42,485 bases of DNA from Streptomyces tateyamensis (GTDB lineage: Bacteria; Actinomycetota; Actinomycetes; Streptomycetales; Streptomycetaceae). Location of the stretch: the NCBI RefSeq assembly GCF_003205575.1, contig NZ_PYBW01000001.1, forward strand, positions 1-42,485, given 5' to 3'. The position numbers and the translations under genes are program-made. Positions 24,047-32,234 of this stretch are shown here, in pieces. Each line of letters starts with the position of its first letter. Position 1 is the first letter of the stretch. The notes under the pieces were generated by a model. The model did not search any database. It was not told where the DNA came from and saw only the letters and a program-made list of their open reading frames with translations.

Positions 24047-25015
24047 ATGCCGTCTGTCGCACTGGCCGTCACCGACGGCATGCTCCACTACGAACTGTCC
24101 GTGGCCATCGAGATCTTCGGCGCCGATCTGACCCACATCGTGGACCCCTGGTACGACTTCTCCCTGTGCGGGAGCGGTCCGGTGCGCATCGGCCGCTTCC
24201 GCCTCGAGCCCGACCACGGGCTTGACCAACTCGCGCACGCGGACACGGTGATCCTCCCCGGCTGGGCCGACACCGACCGCGAACCGCCCGCCGACCTGGT
24301 CGAGGCGGTGCGCGCCGCCCACACGGCCGGCGCCCGCGTGGCCTCCCTGTGCACGGGCGCCTTCGTCCTGGGCGCGGCCGGACTGCTCGACGGCAGACGC
24401 GCCACCACCCACTGGGCGCACACCCGGGAGCTGGCCCGGCGCCATCCGGCGGCCACCGTGGATCCGGACGTGCTCTACGTCGACAACGGCGACGTACTCA
24501 CCTCGGCGGGCAAGGCCGCCGCCATGGACCTGTGCCTGCACCTGGTCCGCCTCGACCACGGCTCGGCCAACGCCAACAAGATCGCCCGCCGTCTGGTCAT
24601 CCCGCCCCACCGCGACGGCGGCCAGGCCCAGTTCATCGCCACTCCCCTGCCCGAGCCCGGCAACCACCCCCTGAGCGAACTCCTCCCCTGGGCACTGGAA
24701 CGCCTGGGCCAGCCGCTCACCGTGGAGGACCTGGCCCGTCAGGCCCGCATGAGCTCACGTCACCTCGCCCGCCACTTCAGGCACCTCACCGGCACCACAC
24801 CCCTGCAGTGGCTCCACACCCAACGCATCCGCCACGCCCAGGAACTCCTGGAAACCACCAACGCCACCGTCGACACCATCGCCACGGCCACCGGCATGGG
24901 CACCGCGACCACCCTGCGCCGCCACTTCCACCGCAGCGTCGGCGTCCCGCCCGACGCCTACCGCCGCACCTTCCGCCCCCAGCAGCCGGCCCCACACCTG
25001 CAACTCGGAAGCTGA
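24047..25015 (+). CDS. GlxA/AraC-family transcriptional regulator with DJ-1/PfpI domain
   Basis: A 322-residue regulator: N-terminal DJ-1/PfpI-like amidotransferase fold (about 1-170) with the elbow region ASLCTGAFVLGAAGLL, then an AraC double helix-turn-helix (about 220-310, motif LARQARMSSRHLARHFRHLT). Catalytic activity is not expected in this regulator class. The ATG at 24047 lies 7 nt after a TACAGT -10-like box (24034-24039) and has no ribosome site, suggesting leaderless translation; upstream in-frame ATG codons would add a non-conserved leader. Confidence 0.92.
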   Translation: MPSVALAVTDGMLHYELSVAIEIFGADLTHIVDPWYDFSLCGSGPVRIGRFRLEPDHGLDQLAHADTVILPGWADTDREPPADLVEAVRAAHTAGARVASLCTGAFVLGAAGLLDGRRATTHWAHTRELARRHPAATVDPDVLYVDNGDVLTSAGKAAAMDLCLHLVRLDHGSANANKIARRLVIPPHRDGGQAQFIATPLPEPGNHPLSELLPWALERLGQPLTVEDLARQARMSSRHLARHFRHLTGTTPLQWLHTQRIRHAQELLETTNATVDTIATATGMGTATTLRRHFHRSVGVPPDAYRRTFRPQQPAPHLQLGS

Positions 25016-25094
25016 CACCCATGGTCAGTAGCCATCGGCGGCCAGGCAGCTCCCCACCTGTCGACCGCTGACGGGGAACCTCGACCGGCCACTG

Positions 25095-25200
25095 TCACGC
25101 GACCACGTGAACCGCCGGCAGCAGGCCCAGAGTGTCGGTGACGTCGAACCTCATTCGGCCCTTCACCGTCTTGCCGGCGTCGAAGCCCCGGCAGCCGGCA
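25095..25200 (-). pseudogene. IS5-family transposase remnant
   Basis: The minus-strand frame ends FDAGKTVKGRMRFDVTDTLG then LLPAVHVVA and a stop. This resembles the conserved block of IS5-type transposases (YDAGKKVNGRKRHxxVDTLGLLLxVxV). Only about 35 codons remain. Confidence 0.6.
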
Positions 25201-25204
25201 CCGA

Positions 25205-25470
25205 CCCGGCCCACGCCGTCACCTCCCGGGTGCGGGCCGCGCTGCGGGCCCTGGCCCGCTGCGACGAGATGGGCGGCGAACTGCACACCGAGCCAGCCAC
25301 GGTGGTCGGGGAGGCGGGCTGTGCGAGAAGGCGCGTGAGGCCGCTCTGGCGGAGGAGGACCGACCGGAACGGGCCTGGGTCCACGTGGCCGAGGCGGTGC
25401 TGCGCTACCACCACGCAGGCGGCCGGCGCCCCAAGCCCAGCCGCCTCTGGCGACCGCCCCGCCCCGCCCC
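25205..25470 (+). pseudogene. Frameshifted fragment of an unidentified protein
   Basis: A plausible protein runs through RVRAALRALARCDEMGGELH in one frame, then, after about 25320, in another as EKAREAALAEEDRPERAW. Both halves have strong G/C third-position bias, so a single frameshift near 25320 splits one short gene. Family not recognised. It follows the IS5-like remnant. Confidence 0.4.
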
Positions 25471-25482
25471 CCCGGGGGCGGG
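25463..25482 (-). terminator. GC-rich hairpin after the histone-like gene
   Basis: Arms CCCGCCCCC (25463-25471) and GGGGGCGGG (25474-25482), 36 bp beyond the stop at 25518. Confidence 0.5.
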
Positions 25483-25517
25483 TGAGGGCAGGTCAGGTCA
25501 GGTGCGGCGCCACCAGG

Positions 25518-26315
25518 CTACTTGCCGGCGGCCGCGTACTCGCCTCGCCCGCCCCGCGTGGCCAGGCCCTTTTCGAGGGCGCGGGCCAGGGATGCCCGCA
25601 CAGCGTTCGTGTTGCCCGGGAGGTCGTCGAGTCCCAACGCCTGCACGACATCGCCAGCCCGCAGGAAGCCCGGGACATCCGCGAGGACCCGCACCACCGC
25701 GTCCAAAGTGACCCCGGTGTCCCGGCGGCCACGGCCGGCCGTGGCGGGCGCGGCCGGTGCCGGCTGCTGAGGCGCGGTAGCGGCAGTCGTGGCCTTGGCC
25801 GCTGCGGCCTTCTTGGGGTCGGCCGTCTTCTTCGCCGCGGTCTTCTTCTCGGTGGGCTTCTCGGCGGTCTTCTTCTCGGCGGTCTTGGTCTCCGCGGTCT
25901 TCTTCGCAGGGGCCGGCGTGCTCACGCTAGCCACTTTGGCCCGCTTGGCAGGCTGCTTCACGGGGGTGGCAGGGGTGGTCTGCTGCTTGCGATCCTTGGC
26001 GGCTGTCTTCTTCGCGGGCGCCTGGGCCGCGGTCGTGACCGGTTCCGGCGCAGGCGTGTCGGCCTCGGTCGCAACGTCACCGGCCTTGGGGGTCCCCAGC
26101 TCATCGGGGGCGTTCACGCGGTCTTCGGCCACTGGCTCGATGCCGTGGTCTCGCAGGGCGCGCAGATTCTCGAGTGCGTCGTGGATCGCCTTCTCCTGGG
26201 CGGCTGCCTGAGCCGCCAGGCCTTCCAGGCGCTGGCGTTCCGTGCTGGCGGCGGGCAGGGCTCGCTCAAGCTCGTTGATGGTCGCCGCGAACTCATCCGT
26301 GTTGAGACCGTGCAA
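25518..26315 (-). CDS. Lysine/alanine-rich histone H1-like protein with C-terminal winged-helix-like domain
   Basis: About 265 residues, not assigned to a named family. Three parts: an amphipathic coiled-coil-like N-terminus (to about residue 60), a long basic low-complexity region (about 100-180) built on repeats such as AKKTA and EKKTAEK, and a compact C-terminal domain (about 203-262, VTLDAVVRVLADVPGFLRAG) that looks like a small winged helix. Basic AKKTA tails occur in bacterial H1-like and HupS-type nucleoid proteins, so non-specific DNA binding is a reasonable inference. The start is uncertain: TTG at 26315 has GGAG six bases upstream; TTG at 26327 is the alternative. Confidence 0.8.
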   Translation of the reverse strand: MHGLNTDEFAATINELERALPAASTERQRLEGLAAQAAAQEKAIHDALENLRALRDHGIEPVAEDRVNAPDELGTPKAGDVATEADTPAPEPVTTAAQAPAKKTAAKDRKQQTTPATPVKQPAKRAKVASVSTPAPAKKTAETKTAEKKTAEKPTEKKTAAKKTADPKKAAAAKATTAATAPQQPAPAAPATAGRGRRDTGVTLDAVVRVLADVPGFLRAGDVVQALGLDDLPGNTNAVRASLARALEKGLATRGGRGEYAAAGK

Positions 26316-26327
26316 GGCACTCTCCAA

Positions 26328-26809
26328 CTTCCCTGGTTCCCTTGTTATTCGAGGGACTTTACGGCTTTGGAGCCGGAAATGCCCGTGTTAACCGGAAACT
26401 GCGAGTCGGTCAACGGCAGCAGACGACCGGGAGGTTGCCTAGCGGCCGTTCGTGACAGCCATCAAGTCGGCTTCCCTGAAATCATGTTGGGGATGACGGG
26501 ATCGCGCAGAGGGCTTGCGGAGTCGGCCTGCGCCCGCGCAGATGCAGCGGTCGAGCGGCTGATCAACACCGGCCAACACCGCCGAGCGGGACGCCGACGC
26601 GAACTCACCCGCGCCCTCAACCAGCGCGGCTGTCCTGCTTCGCACTGGTGGCCGCCGAGGTACCCCATGTCCCGTGACACCGAACTTCCACCGATCGGCA
26701 CCGAACGATGACCGGCGGTACTGTGCATGAGCGTCCGGCCCGTGGGCCCGGCGGTCGCCCTTCCCTGGCACGAACACGCGCCCGGGCGCTCACCTGACCT
26801 CGCCTCGGA
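26328..26809. other. Stretch without a convincing gene
   Basis: Short open frames exist on both strands but none has a ribosome site or a recognisable product. The plus-strand frame around 26500-26710 is rich in Arg and Ala and looks like a decayed fragment. Confidence 0.5.
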
Positions 26810-26845
26810 CGAGTCCGACCGACGGGTCCCCGCCAGTCGGACTCG
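26810..26845 (-). terminator. Hairpin after the 2OG oxygenase gene
   Basis: Perfect 10-bp arms CGAGTCCGAC (26810-26819) and GTCGGACTCG (26836-26845), 14 bp beyond the stop at 26859. Confidence 0.75.
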
Positions 26846-26858
26846 GACACGCTGTCCC

Positions 26859-27587
26859 TCACAGGCTCGCGGCACTCCCACGGTTCGCGGGGTCGGGGCT
26901 GCACAGCCAGCCGTTGATGGCGAAGCGGCTGTCCTCGTACTGCCTGCTCGGGCAGCTGACCGGCCGCACCTCATGCCAGGCGGTGGGGAGGAAGAACACG
27001 ATGCTGTCGTGCTCGGGTTCCCAGTCCCGCCAGGTGCGCTCCTGCCACCTGCCGGCCGTCTCGGTGTGCAGTGGCAGAGCCGCGTCGAACACACGCAGTT
27101 CGCCCCCGTCGAAAGGCCGGGGTGTGCGATGCAGGTAGTACACGAATGTGAGCAGGCGTCGGGGGGCGAACTCAGTGCTGGTGTCCTGGTGCGGCCGGTA
27201 GAAGTCCCCGTCGTTGTGCGCGTTGAGGCTGTAGCTGGGTTCGGTGTACTGGCAGGAGACTCCGAGAGTGTGCTCGACCGCCTCCAGCACCTCGTCGATG
27301 GCTGCCATCAGCTCGGGCGCGGCGAAGTCGTGGTGCGAGCGGGACCGGCGAAAGTCGGGGACCACCTCTCGGTCGCGGATCATGGAGGGCTCCATCGTGT
27401 CGCCGGCGCAGGCGGTGGCGCGCTCCAGTAAGGCGCCGGCCGTCTGCTCACCCAGGAACTGAGTGATGCGACAGACCGTCACCGGCAGGCGCCAGACCGC
27501 GTCCGTGCACACCGGTGAGCGCCGATCCATCGCCTGGGATGGTCCCGTCACGGCGTCGTGTCGTGCGAAGGTGTCCTGCCTTGTCAT
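26859..27587 (-). CDS. 2-oxoglutarate/Fe(II)-dependent oxygenase (prolyl-4-hydroxylase-like)
   Basis: A 242-residue cytoplasmic oxygenase of the 2OG-FeII family. The iron ligands are the HxD pair in YRPHQDTS (about residues 131-138) and the distal histidine in LPTAWHEV, with Arg in DSRFAINGW placed to bind 2-oxoglutarate. Such enzymes hydroxylate protein or small-molecule substrates; the target is not evident because no biosynthetic or peptide gene is adjacent. The ATG at 27587 sits between two copies of AAGGCAGGACAC, one of which provides a poor ribosome site. Confidence 0.87.
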   Translation of the reverse strand: MTRQDTFARHDAVTGPSQAMDRRSPVCTDAVWRLPVTVCRITQFLGEQTAGALLERATACAGDTMEPSMIRDREVVPDFRRSRSHHDFAAPELMAAIDEVLEAVEHTLGVSCQYTEPSYSLNAHNDGDFYRPHQDTSTEFAPRRLLTFVYYLHRTPRPFDGGELRVFDAALPLHTETAGRWQERTWRDWEPEHDSIVFFLPTAWHEVRPVSCPSRQYEDSRFAINGWLCSPDPANRGSAASL

Positions 27588-27753
27588 GGTGTCCTGCCTT
27601 CTGGATCGTGAGGGGTGTTGCGCAGGAGCGGTCTCCCCCGGCCTTCCGAGGGACGCGATGGCGCCGACGAGCCGCGCTCAGCGAGCGCGACGGCGGTGGC
27701 AACTGGCCTTCCCCGGCTGAGCACCGGAGCATCACACCAGGCCGTCGGCGTCC

Positions 27754-28682
27754 TCACGCGGCGTCAGGCGTGTTCACGCTCGCGGCTTCTCGCAGACGGT
27801 CCACTTCGGCCGTGAGCTCTTCCACGCGGCGGTGCAGTGCCTGGATGCACACCAGGGCGACGCCGAGGCCGTCGACGACGGGGATAGTGGTGTCGTCCTG
27901 GTTGAAGCCGAAGGCGGCGTGCCAGTCCTGGGCCATCGGCCCCAGGTGACGCACGCCTGGCGGCTCCCAGAGGTAGCGCCAGGTACTGATGGGCAGCGTG
28001 GCCACGGTCTCCAGGACCGCGTAGCCGTTGACCGGGCCGACCGGCGCCACACCACTGCTCTCCCGCGCCCCGGCTCGAAGCCGGGCCGGGGCACCGGCAC
28101 CGTGGTCAGCCGCCCGGAACCGCCGACGGAAGATCCGCACCGCTACCGGCTCCAGTCGACCGGGACCACGTCCTGCTTGAGCGCACGGTCGCTGCAGACC
28201 GCGCACGGGCTGTTCGGGACACCGGGGCCCTGGTCAGTGCCGATCGTGATAGCTCCGTGGGCCCCGGCCGGGGCGTGAACGCCGTCGCCGACCATGGCGG
28301 CCTCGTAACCGCCCAGCAGTTCCTGGAGGGTCCCGGGGCCCAGGTTCTCCGGAGCAGCGATCGCAGCGATGCCGTCGTAGTCCGTGTAGGCCGTCCCCAG
28401 CGTCCTACCGCCCATGGTGGCGAACACGATCTTCGCGCCGCGGATGGGCTCCCCGGTCACCGCGTCGGACGCCATCGCGTTGATGTTCTCCAACTGCATC
28501 TGGGTGACATTCAGGCTGGCCTGGCTGGCCGAGAGCCTGGTCGGCTTCAGACTGGGGCACTGCTCCCCGCTGCACGACGGCGCCGCCGCGGGGGCAGCCG
28601 AGGCGGGGGTACCACTTCCCACTCCCAGCGCCGCCATGGTCACGGCCATTGCCGAGACAGCCATACGCCTCGAAGACTTCAC
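27754..28682 (-). pseudogene. Broken secreted protein with S74-type (tail-fibre chaperone) C-terminal domain
   Basis: The 5' part starts at GTG 28682 with a signal peptide (MAVSAMAVTMAALGVGS..., cleavage near ASAA) and runs 179 codons to the start of an S74 intramolecular-chaperone domain, CSDRALKQDVVPVDWSR, where TAG stops it at 28143. The rest of the domain continues in a different frame (VLETVATLPISTWRYL, VRHLGPMAQDWHAAFG, then the coiled-coil RVEELTAEVDRLRE) to a stop at 27754. Joining them needs a stop suppression and a frameshift, so at least two lesions exist. S74 domains trim and trimerise phage tail fibres and similar surface fibres. Homologues in streptomycetes are secreted; function unknown. 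Confidence 0.7.
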
Positions 28683-28853
28683 GTCCCACTCCCATGTGTC
28701 AGCGACGAATGCCGTCTCATCCGGACGACACGCAGACTGTAGGGGCGCCCGGCCGACGATATTGCCCGAAGATCGCAGATGCCCTCGATCGGGTGAACTA
28801 TCGACCGAGGGAGCTGACTTGGTCAGTCAAGACTCGATCTCACGAACCGGGCA

Positions 28854-29100
28854 GTGAACAATCCTCAGTGGCAAACGGTCAGGATTCAGTGGCACCGGAC
28901 AGCCACCGAACAGACCGCCACCCACCCGACGGCAGCTGCCGCGCGCAGCGAAGCCCAGTTCATCGCCCTCGCCCAGGCCAGTGCCACGCGCCTGCGCCAG
29001 ATCGCCCACCTGCTGCGCCGGGACCGGCACCTGCCCCAGGGCCCCACTCAGAGCACGCTCACCACGATGTACCTGGCCTGGAACCGGATCTCGCCCAGGG
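28854..29100 (+). CDS. Possible hypothetical protein, probably decayed
   Basis: From ATG 28854 the frame reads smoothly for about 75 codons (RSEAQFIALAQASATRLRQI, helical), then, near 29100, a better-looking frame takes over (KVLPSTLLDHKRLRSTSELA). No ribosome site is visible. I do not recognise it. The rest of 28683-29298 holds only the tandem repeat at 29211. Confidence 0.3.
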
Positions 29101-29210
29101 CGGCCATCCGTCCGCCCACGCCCGCAAGGTGCTGCCCAGCACGCTGCTGGACCACAAACGGCTGCGCAGCACCAGCGAGCTGGCGGCCTGTTGCACCCCG
29201 TGCCGCACCC

Positions 29211-29250
29211 GCGTTGCGGTGTATCCGCGTTGCGGTGTATCCGCGCTGCA
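29211..29250. repeat. Tandem repeat of a 16-bp unit
   Basis: GCGTTGCGGTGTATCC occurs twice in tandem (29211-29226, 29227-29242) followed by a partial third unit. Confidence 0.85.
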
Positions 29251-29298
29251 GTCGGCGGCCCAGGGTATGCAGGGGTGGGCGCCTGTCCTCGGACGTGA

Positions 29299-29901
29299 TC
29301 AATGTTCGCCGAAGAAGATCTCGCGCACCTCGCGGGCAGCGTAGGAGACCAGCACGTAGCCGGCTGCCGGGTCGGCCCACCACCATCCGAGGGTGCTGTT
29401 GAGGACCAGGCCGAGCAGGACAGCGGCGGCGAGCAGGCCGTCGACCAGGGTGACCCGGCCCTCGGTCTTCAGGACAGGGTTGTCCAACGCGGTGCCGGTA
29501 CGGGCCTTGCCGAAGGCAAGGGCGAACATCACGGCGGCGGTGAACGCCGTCCAGATGATGCCCAGCGTGGAGTGGTGCGGGTGGAAGCCGGTGGCCAGGG
29601 CGATCGTGGACTGCGCGAGCAGGTAGAGCCCGAGCAGTGCGAAGCCGACGCCGATCAGCCTCAGAGCCCGCTTCTCCCGCTCTTCGCCGGTGCCGGACAG
29701 CTCCCAGACCACGACGGTGGAGGCGCCGATCTCGATCAGGGAGTCCAGCCCGAAGCCGGCCAGCGCGACAGAGCGGGCGCTGACCGCCGCGACCGCCAGC
29801 ACCCCGATACCGATCACGTTCCAGCCAAGGGTGGCGTACTCGAGCGCGAAGCCCCGACGGAGCAGGGCCTGGCGCGGCATCTCGTTCACGTCGTTCACCA
29901 C
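29299..29901 (-). CDS. CDF/cation-efflux-like membrane protein
   Basis: About 200 residues with five to six membrane helices. The first helical pair (YATLGWNVIGIGVLAVAAVS, then ALAGFGLDSLIEIGASTVVV) carries the FGLDSLIE motif typical of the cation diffusion facilitator/TMEM163-like group, in which Asp and nearby residues bind Zn or similar metals. It lacks the cytoplasmic C-terminal domain of full CDF exporters. GTG at 29901 is chosen as start (GGGAGA upstream); ATG 29880 is the alternative. It is divergent from the MarR gene at 30041, which may regulate it. Confidence 0.82.
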   Translation of the reverse strand: MVNDVNEMPRQALLRRGFALEYATLGWNVIGIGVLAVAAVSARSVALAGFGLDSLIEIGASTVVVWELSGTGEEREKRALRLIGVGFALLGLYLLAQSTIALATGFHPHHSTLGIIWTAFTAAVMFALAFGKARTGTALDNPVLKTEGRVTLVDGLLAAAVLLGLVLNSTLGWWWADPAAGYVLVSYAAREVREIFFGEH

Positions 29902-30040
29902 CGGATTCTCCCAGCCTTCCGTTCGACCCCGCCCGGCTCCTGGACCGACAACTGCTGGCGCGCGCAACCGTGCCCTTGGCCGGACGCTTGCGAGCACCGG
30001 TATCCGGCAAGATCGTGATGAGGATTGCGGAGGTGTGGTG

Positions 30041-30529
30041 ATGGAGTCGGTGATCGGGTCGGCGAGGGAGGCGGCTCAGGATGGGCGGGTTCTTGCGTTC
30101 GGACGGCTGGTGGGGGCGGCATCCAGGCTGGAGCACATTCTGGGGCGGGCGATCGAGGAGGAGTGCGGGATCAGCCACCTGGTGTTCGAGGTGCTGCTGA
30201 TCCTGGGCCGGCATGGCGAGCCGGGGCTGCCGATGCGGGCGATCGGGCGCGAGCAGGTCTTGACGACGGGCGGGGTGACCCGGCTGGTGGACCGGATGGA
30301 GACGGCCGGCCTGGTGGAGCGCACCGATGACCCGTCCGACCGGCGTGGGCGCCTGGTGCGGCTCACTCCTTTCGGGGAGGAGACGGCGGTACGGGCCGCG
30401 CGGGTGCATGTGGCCAACGTCCAGCGGTTCTTCCTCGACGTCCTCCCCGAAGAGGACCGGGATCGGTTCGCGGAGGACCTGCGCATCCTCAGCAACACTG
30501 CGCGTGACGCGTTGCCCCGTCTGCGCTGA
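30041..30529 (+). CDS. MarR-family transcriptional regulator
   Basis: A 162-residue winged-helix protein: helices around LEHILGRAIEEECGISHLVF, recognition region LPMRAIGREQVLTTGGVTRL, wing at DDPSDRRGRLVRLT and C-terminal dimer helix. GGAGG lies 7 bases before the ATG at 30041. It sits between the divergent CDF-like gene and the downstream MBL/SnoaL pair, and could control either. Confidence 0.92.
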   Translation: MESVIGSAREAAQDGRVLAFGRLVGAASRLEHILGRAIEEECGISHLVFEVLLILGRHGEPGLPMRAIGREQVLTTGGVTRLVDRMETAGLVERTDDPSDRRGRLVRLTPFGEETAVRAARVHVANVQRFFLDVLPEEDRDRFAEDLRILSNTARDALPRLR

Positions 30530-30620
30530 CGTCGCCTGGACGGCCGCCCGCGCTGGCGCGCGGCCGGTCCTGCGGCCAAGGTCGGGTCGGGAGCCGGCGC
30601 CGGTTGCCGGCCCAGCGGAA

Positions 30621-30656
30621 TACCTGACTACGCAGTTACTGTTAGATCAGGTAACT
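30621..30656. promoter_or_regulatory. Nested inverted repeats upstream of the MBL-fold gene
   Basis: TACCTGA (30621-30627) pairs with TCAGGTA (30647-30653); AGTTAC (30634-30639) pairs with GTAACT (30651-30656). This AT-rich island 40 bp before the MBL start is a likely operator, possibly for the upstream MarR protein. Confidence 0.5.
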
Positions 30657-30695
30657 CGCCCGCGTCCGGCGGACGACCCTCCTGAGGAGACCCAC

Positions 30696-31502
30696 GTGAG
30701 CAGTCTCGACTTCACCGTCCTCGACCTGGACTTCCCGGTCGGCTCCAAGAACAAGACCGCAACCTTGGTCACCGGCGAGCGCAACGCGCTGCTGGTGGAC
30801 GCCGGCTTCACCCGCGCGGACGGGCACCGGCTGGCCGCCGCCGTCCTGGACTCCGGCAAGAAACTGACCACCGTGTTCGTCAGCCACGGTGACCCGGACT
30901 TCTACTTCGGCGCCGAGGTGCTCGCCGACGCCTTCCCGGACGCGGCGTTCGTCGCCACGCCGATTACCGTCGAGCACATCGGGCACTCCTACCAGGGCAA
31001 GCTGAAGGCCTGGGAGGCGCTGGGGGCGAACCTGCCGACCCGCCTGGTGGACCTCAAGCCGCTGACCGGCGGCCTGGAGCTGGAGGGACACCGCTTCGAG
31101 CTGAAGGGCGGCCCCGCCGCGCTGCCGGACCGGCACTACCTGTGGCAGGCCGAGCAGCGCGCGATCCTCGGCGGCGTACTGCTGTTCCAGCAGGAGCACG
31201 TCTGGGTCGCCGACACCGCGACCACGCAGCAGCGCGCTGCCTGGACCGCCCTGCTGGACGAGATGGCCGCCCTGGACCCGCGCCTGGTCGTCCCCGGCCA
31301 CCGCCTGCCCGGCACCCCGGCGGACGCCACCGCCATCACGAACACCCGCGAGTACCTGGCATCGTTCGAGAAGGAACTCGGCCAGGCCGCCGACGGTGCC
31401 GCCCTGACCGAAGCCCTGGTCAAGCGCTACCCCGACCACGGGATGCTGATCGCCGCGCAGATCGGCGCGAAGGTCGCCAAGGGCGAGATGACGTGGGGCT
31501 GA
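30696..31502 (+). CDS. Metallo-beta-lactamase-fold protein with altered metal motif
   Basis: A 268-residue MBL-fold protein. The GTG at 30696 follows GAGGAGA by 5 bases. Where active enzymes have HxHxDH, this protein has SHGDPDFYFG (about residue 62-71): the first His and one Asp remain but the second His and the last His are changed to Asp and Phe. A later LVVPGHRLPG keeps the C-terminal His. The protein may use one metal or have lost hydrolase activity. The gene ends 5 bp before the SnoaL-like gene and is clearly in operon with it. Confidence 0.85.
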   Translation: MSSLDFTVLDLDFPVGSKNKTATLVTGERNALLVDAGFTRADGHRLAAAVLDSGKKLTTVFVSHGDPDFYFGAEVLADAFPDAAFVATPITVEHIGHSYQGKLKAWEALGANLPTRLVDLKPLTGGLELEGHRFELKGGPAALPDRHYLWQAEQRAILGGVLLFQQEHVWVADTATTQQRAAWTALLDEMAALDPRLVVPGHRLPGTPADATAITNTREYLASFEKELGQAADGAALTEALVKRYPDHGMLIAAQIGAKVAKGEMTWG

Positions 31503-31507
31503 ACGAG

Positions 31508-31945
31508 ATGACCCACCACCAGAACGCGAACGCCACCGCGGACTTCGCCACTTCCACCGCACCGGCCGACGTGGTGCGCCGCCAGTACCTGGCCTCCGCC
31601 GCCGGCGACCTTGAGGCCCTGCGCGCCACCCTCGCCCCCGACGTGGAGTGGACCGAGATGGCCGGCTTCCCCCTCGCCGGCACCTACCGCACCCCCGACG
31701 GCGTCACGACGAACGTCATGGAGCGGCTCGGCAAGGAATGGGAGGACTGGACGGCCCACGACGACACGTACGTCGCCGACGGCGAGAACGTCGTCGTCCT
31801 CGCCCGCTACACCGCCGTCAACAAGACCACCGGCAAGCCTGTCGACGTCCGCGTCGCCCATCACTTCGTGGTCCGCGGCGGCCGCATCGTCCGCTTCGAG
31901 CAGTTCGTCGACACCGCCCTCGTCCGCGACGCCATGACCGCCTGA
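31508..31945 (+). CDS. SnoaL-like (NTF2 fold) protein
   Basis: A 145-residue NTF2-fold protein: N-terminal helix DVVRRQYLASAAGDLEALRA, then the sheet with DVEWTEMAGFPLAGTYR and the final HHFVVRGGRIVRFEQFVDTA. SnoaL-like proteins are small polar-substrate enzymes or stress proteins; no biosynthetic partner is nearby. GAACGAG before the ATG is a weak ribosome site, and translation is probably coupled to the MBL gene. Confidence 0.85.
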   Translation: MTHHQNANATADFATSTAPADVVRRQYLASAAGDLEALRATLAPDVEWTEMAGFPLAGTYRTPDGVTTNVMERLGKEWEDWTAHDDTYVADGENVVVLARYTAVNKTTGKPVDVRVAHHFVVRGGRIVRFEQFVDTALVRDAMTA

Positions 31946-31958
31946 CGGCACCCGCCGG

Positions 31959-31996
31959 CAGGGGCCCGTCGCGCGCAGGCGCAAAAGAGGCCCCTG
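31959..31996 (+). terminator. First terminator hairpin after the MBL/SnoaL operon
   Basis: CAGGGGCC (31959-31966) pairs with GGCCCCTG (31989-31996), just after the SnoaL-like stop. Confidence 0.6.
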
Positions 31997-31999
31997 AAC

Positions 32000-32034
32000 C
32001 GCTTGGCCTCGTCGCGCGCTGACGCGGCCAAGCG
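32000..32034. terminator. Second hairpin between convergent genes
   Basis: CGCTTGGCC (32000-32008) pairs perfectly with GGCCAAGCG (32026-32034). It can serve both the SnoaL-like gene and the convergent NmrA-like gene. Confidence 0.65.
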
Positions 32035-32234
32035 TTGTCCCGGCTTCGGGGACGCTCGCGGCCCCCGGAACGCGGGCCCGGGCCGCCGCCCTCCCGACCA
32101 GCCCGTGCGGCTTGCCCCCTCCCACAGCGGCTAGCCCGGCGGCCCACGCGGGGCTTGCCCAAGCGCGCACGACACCGGGCGGGCATCCCCGGCGCGGCAC
32201 CACCGCCACGCCCGCGCATACGGCCCCGCCCGGT

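Noticed and set aside
26439..27094. Open frames upstream of and opposite the 2OG oxygenase gene
   Set aside because: Arg/Pro/Ser-rich, no start signal, and they overlap the well-supported oxygenase gene.
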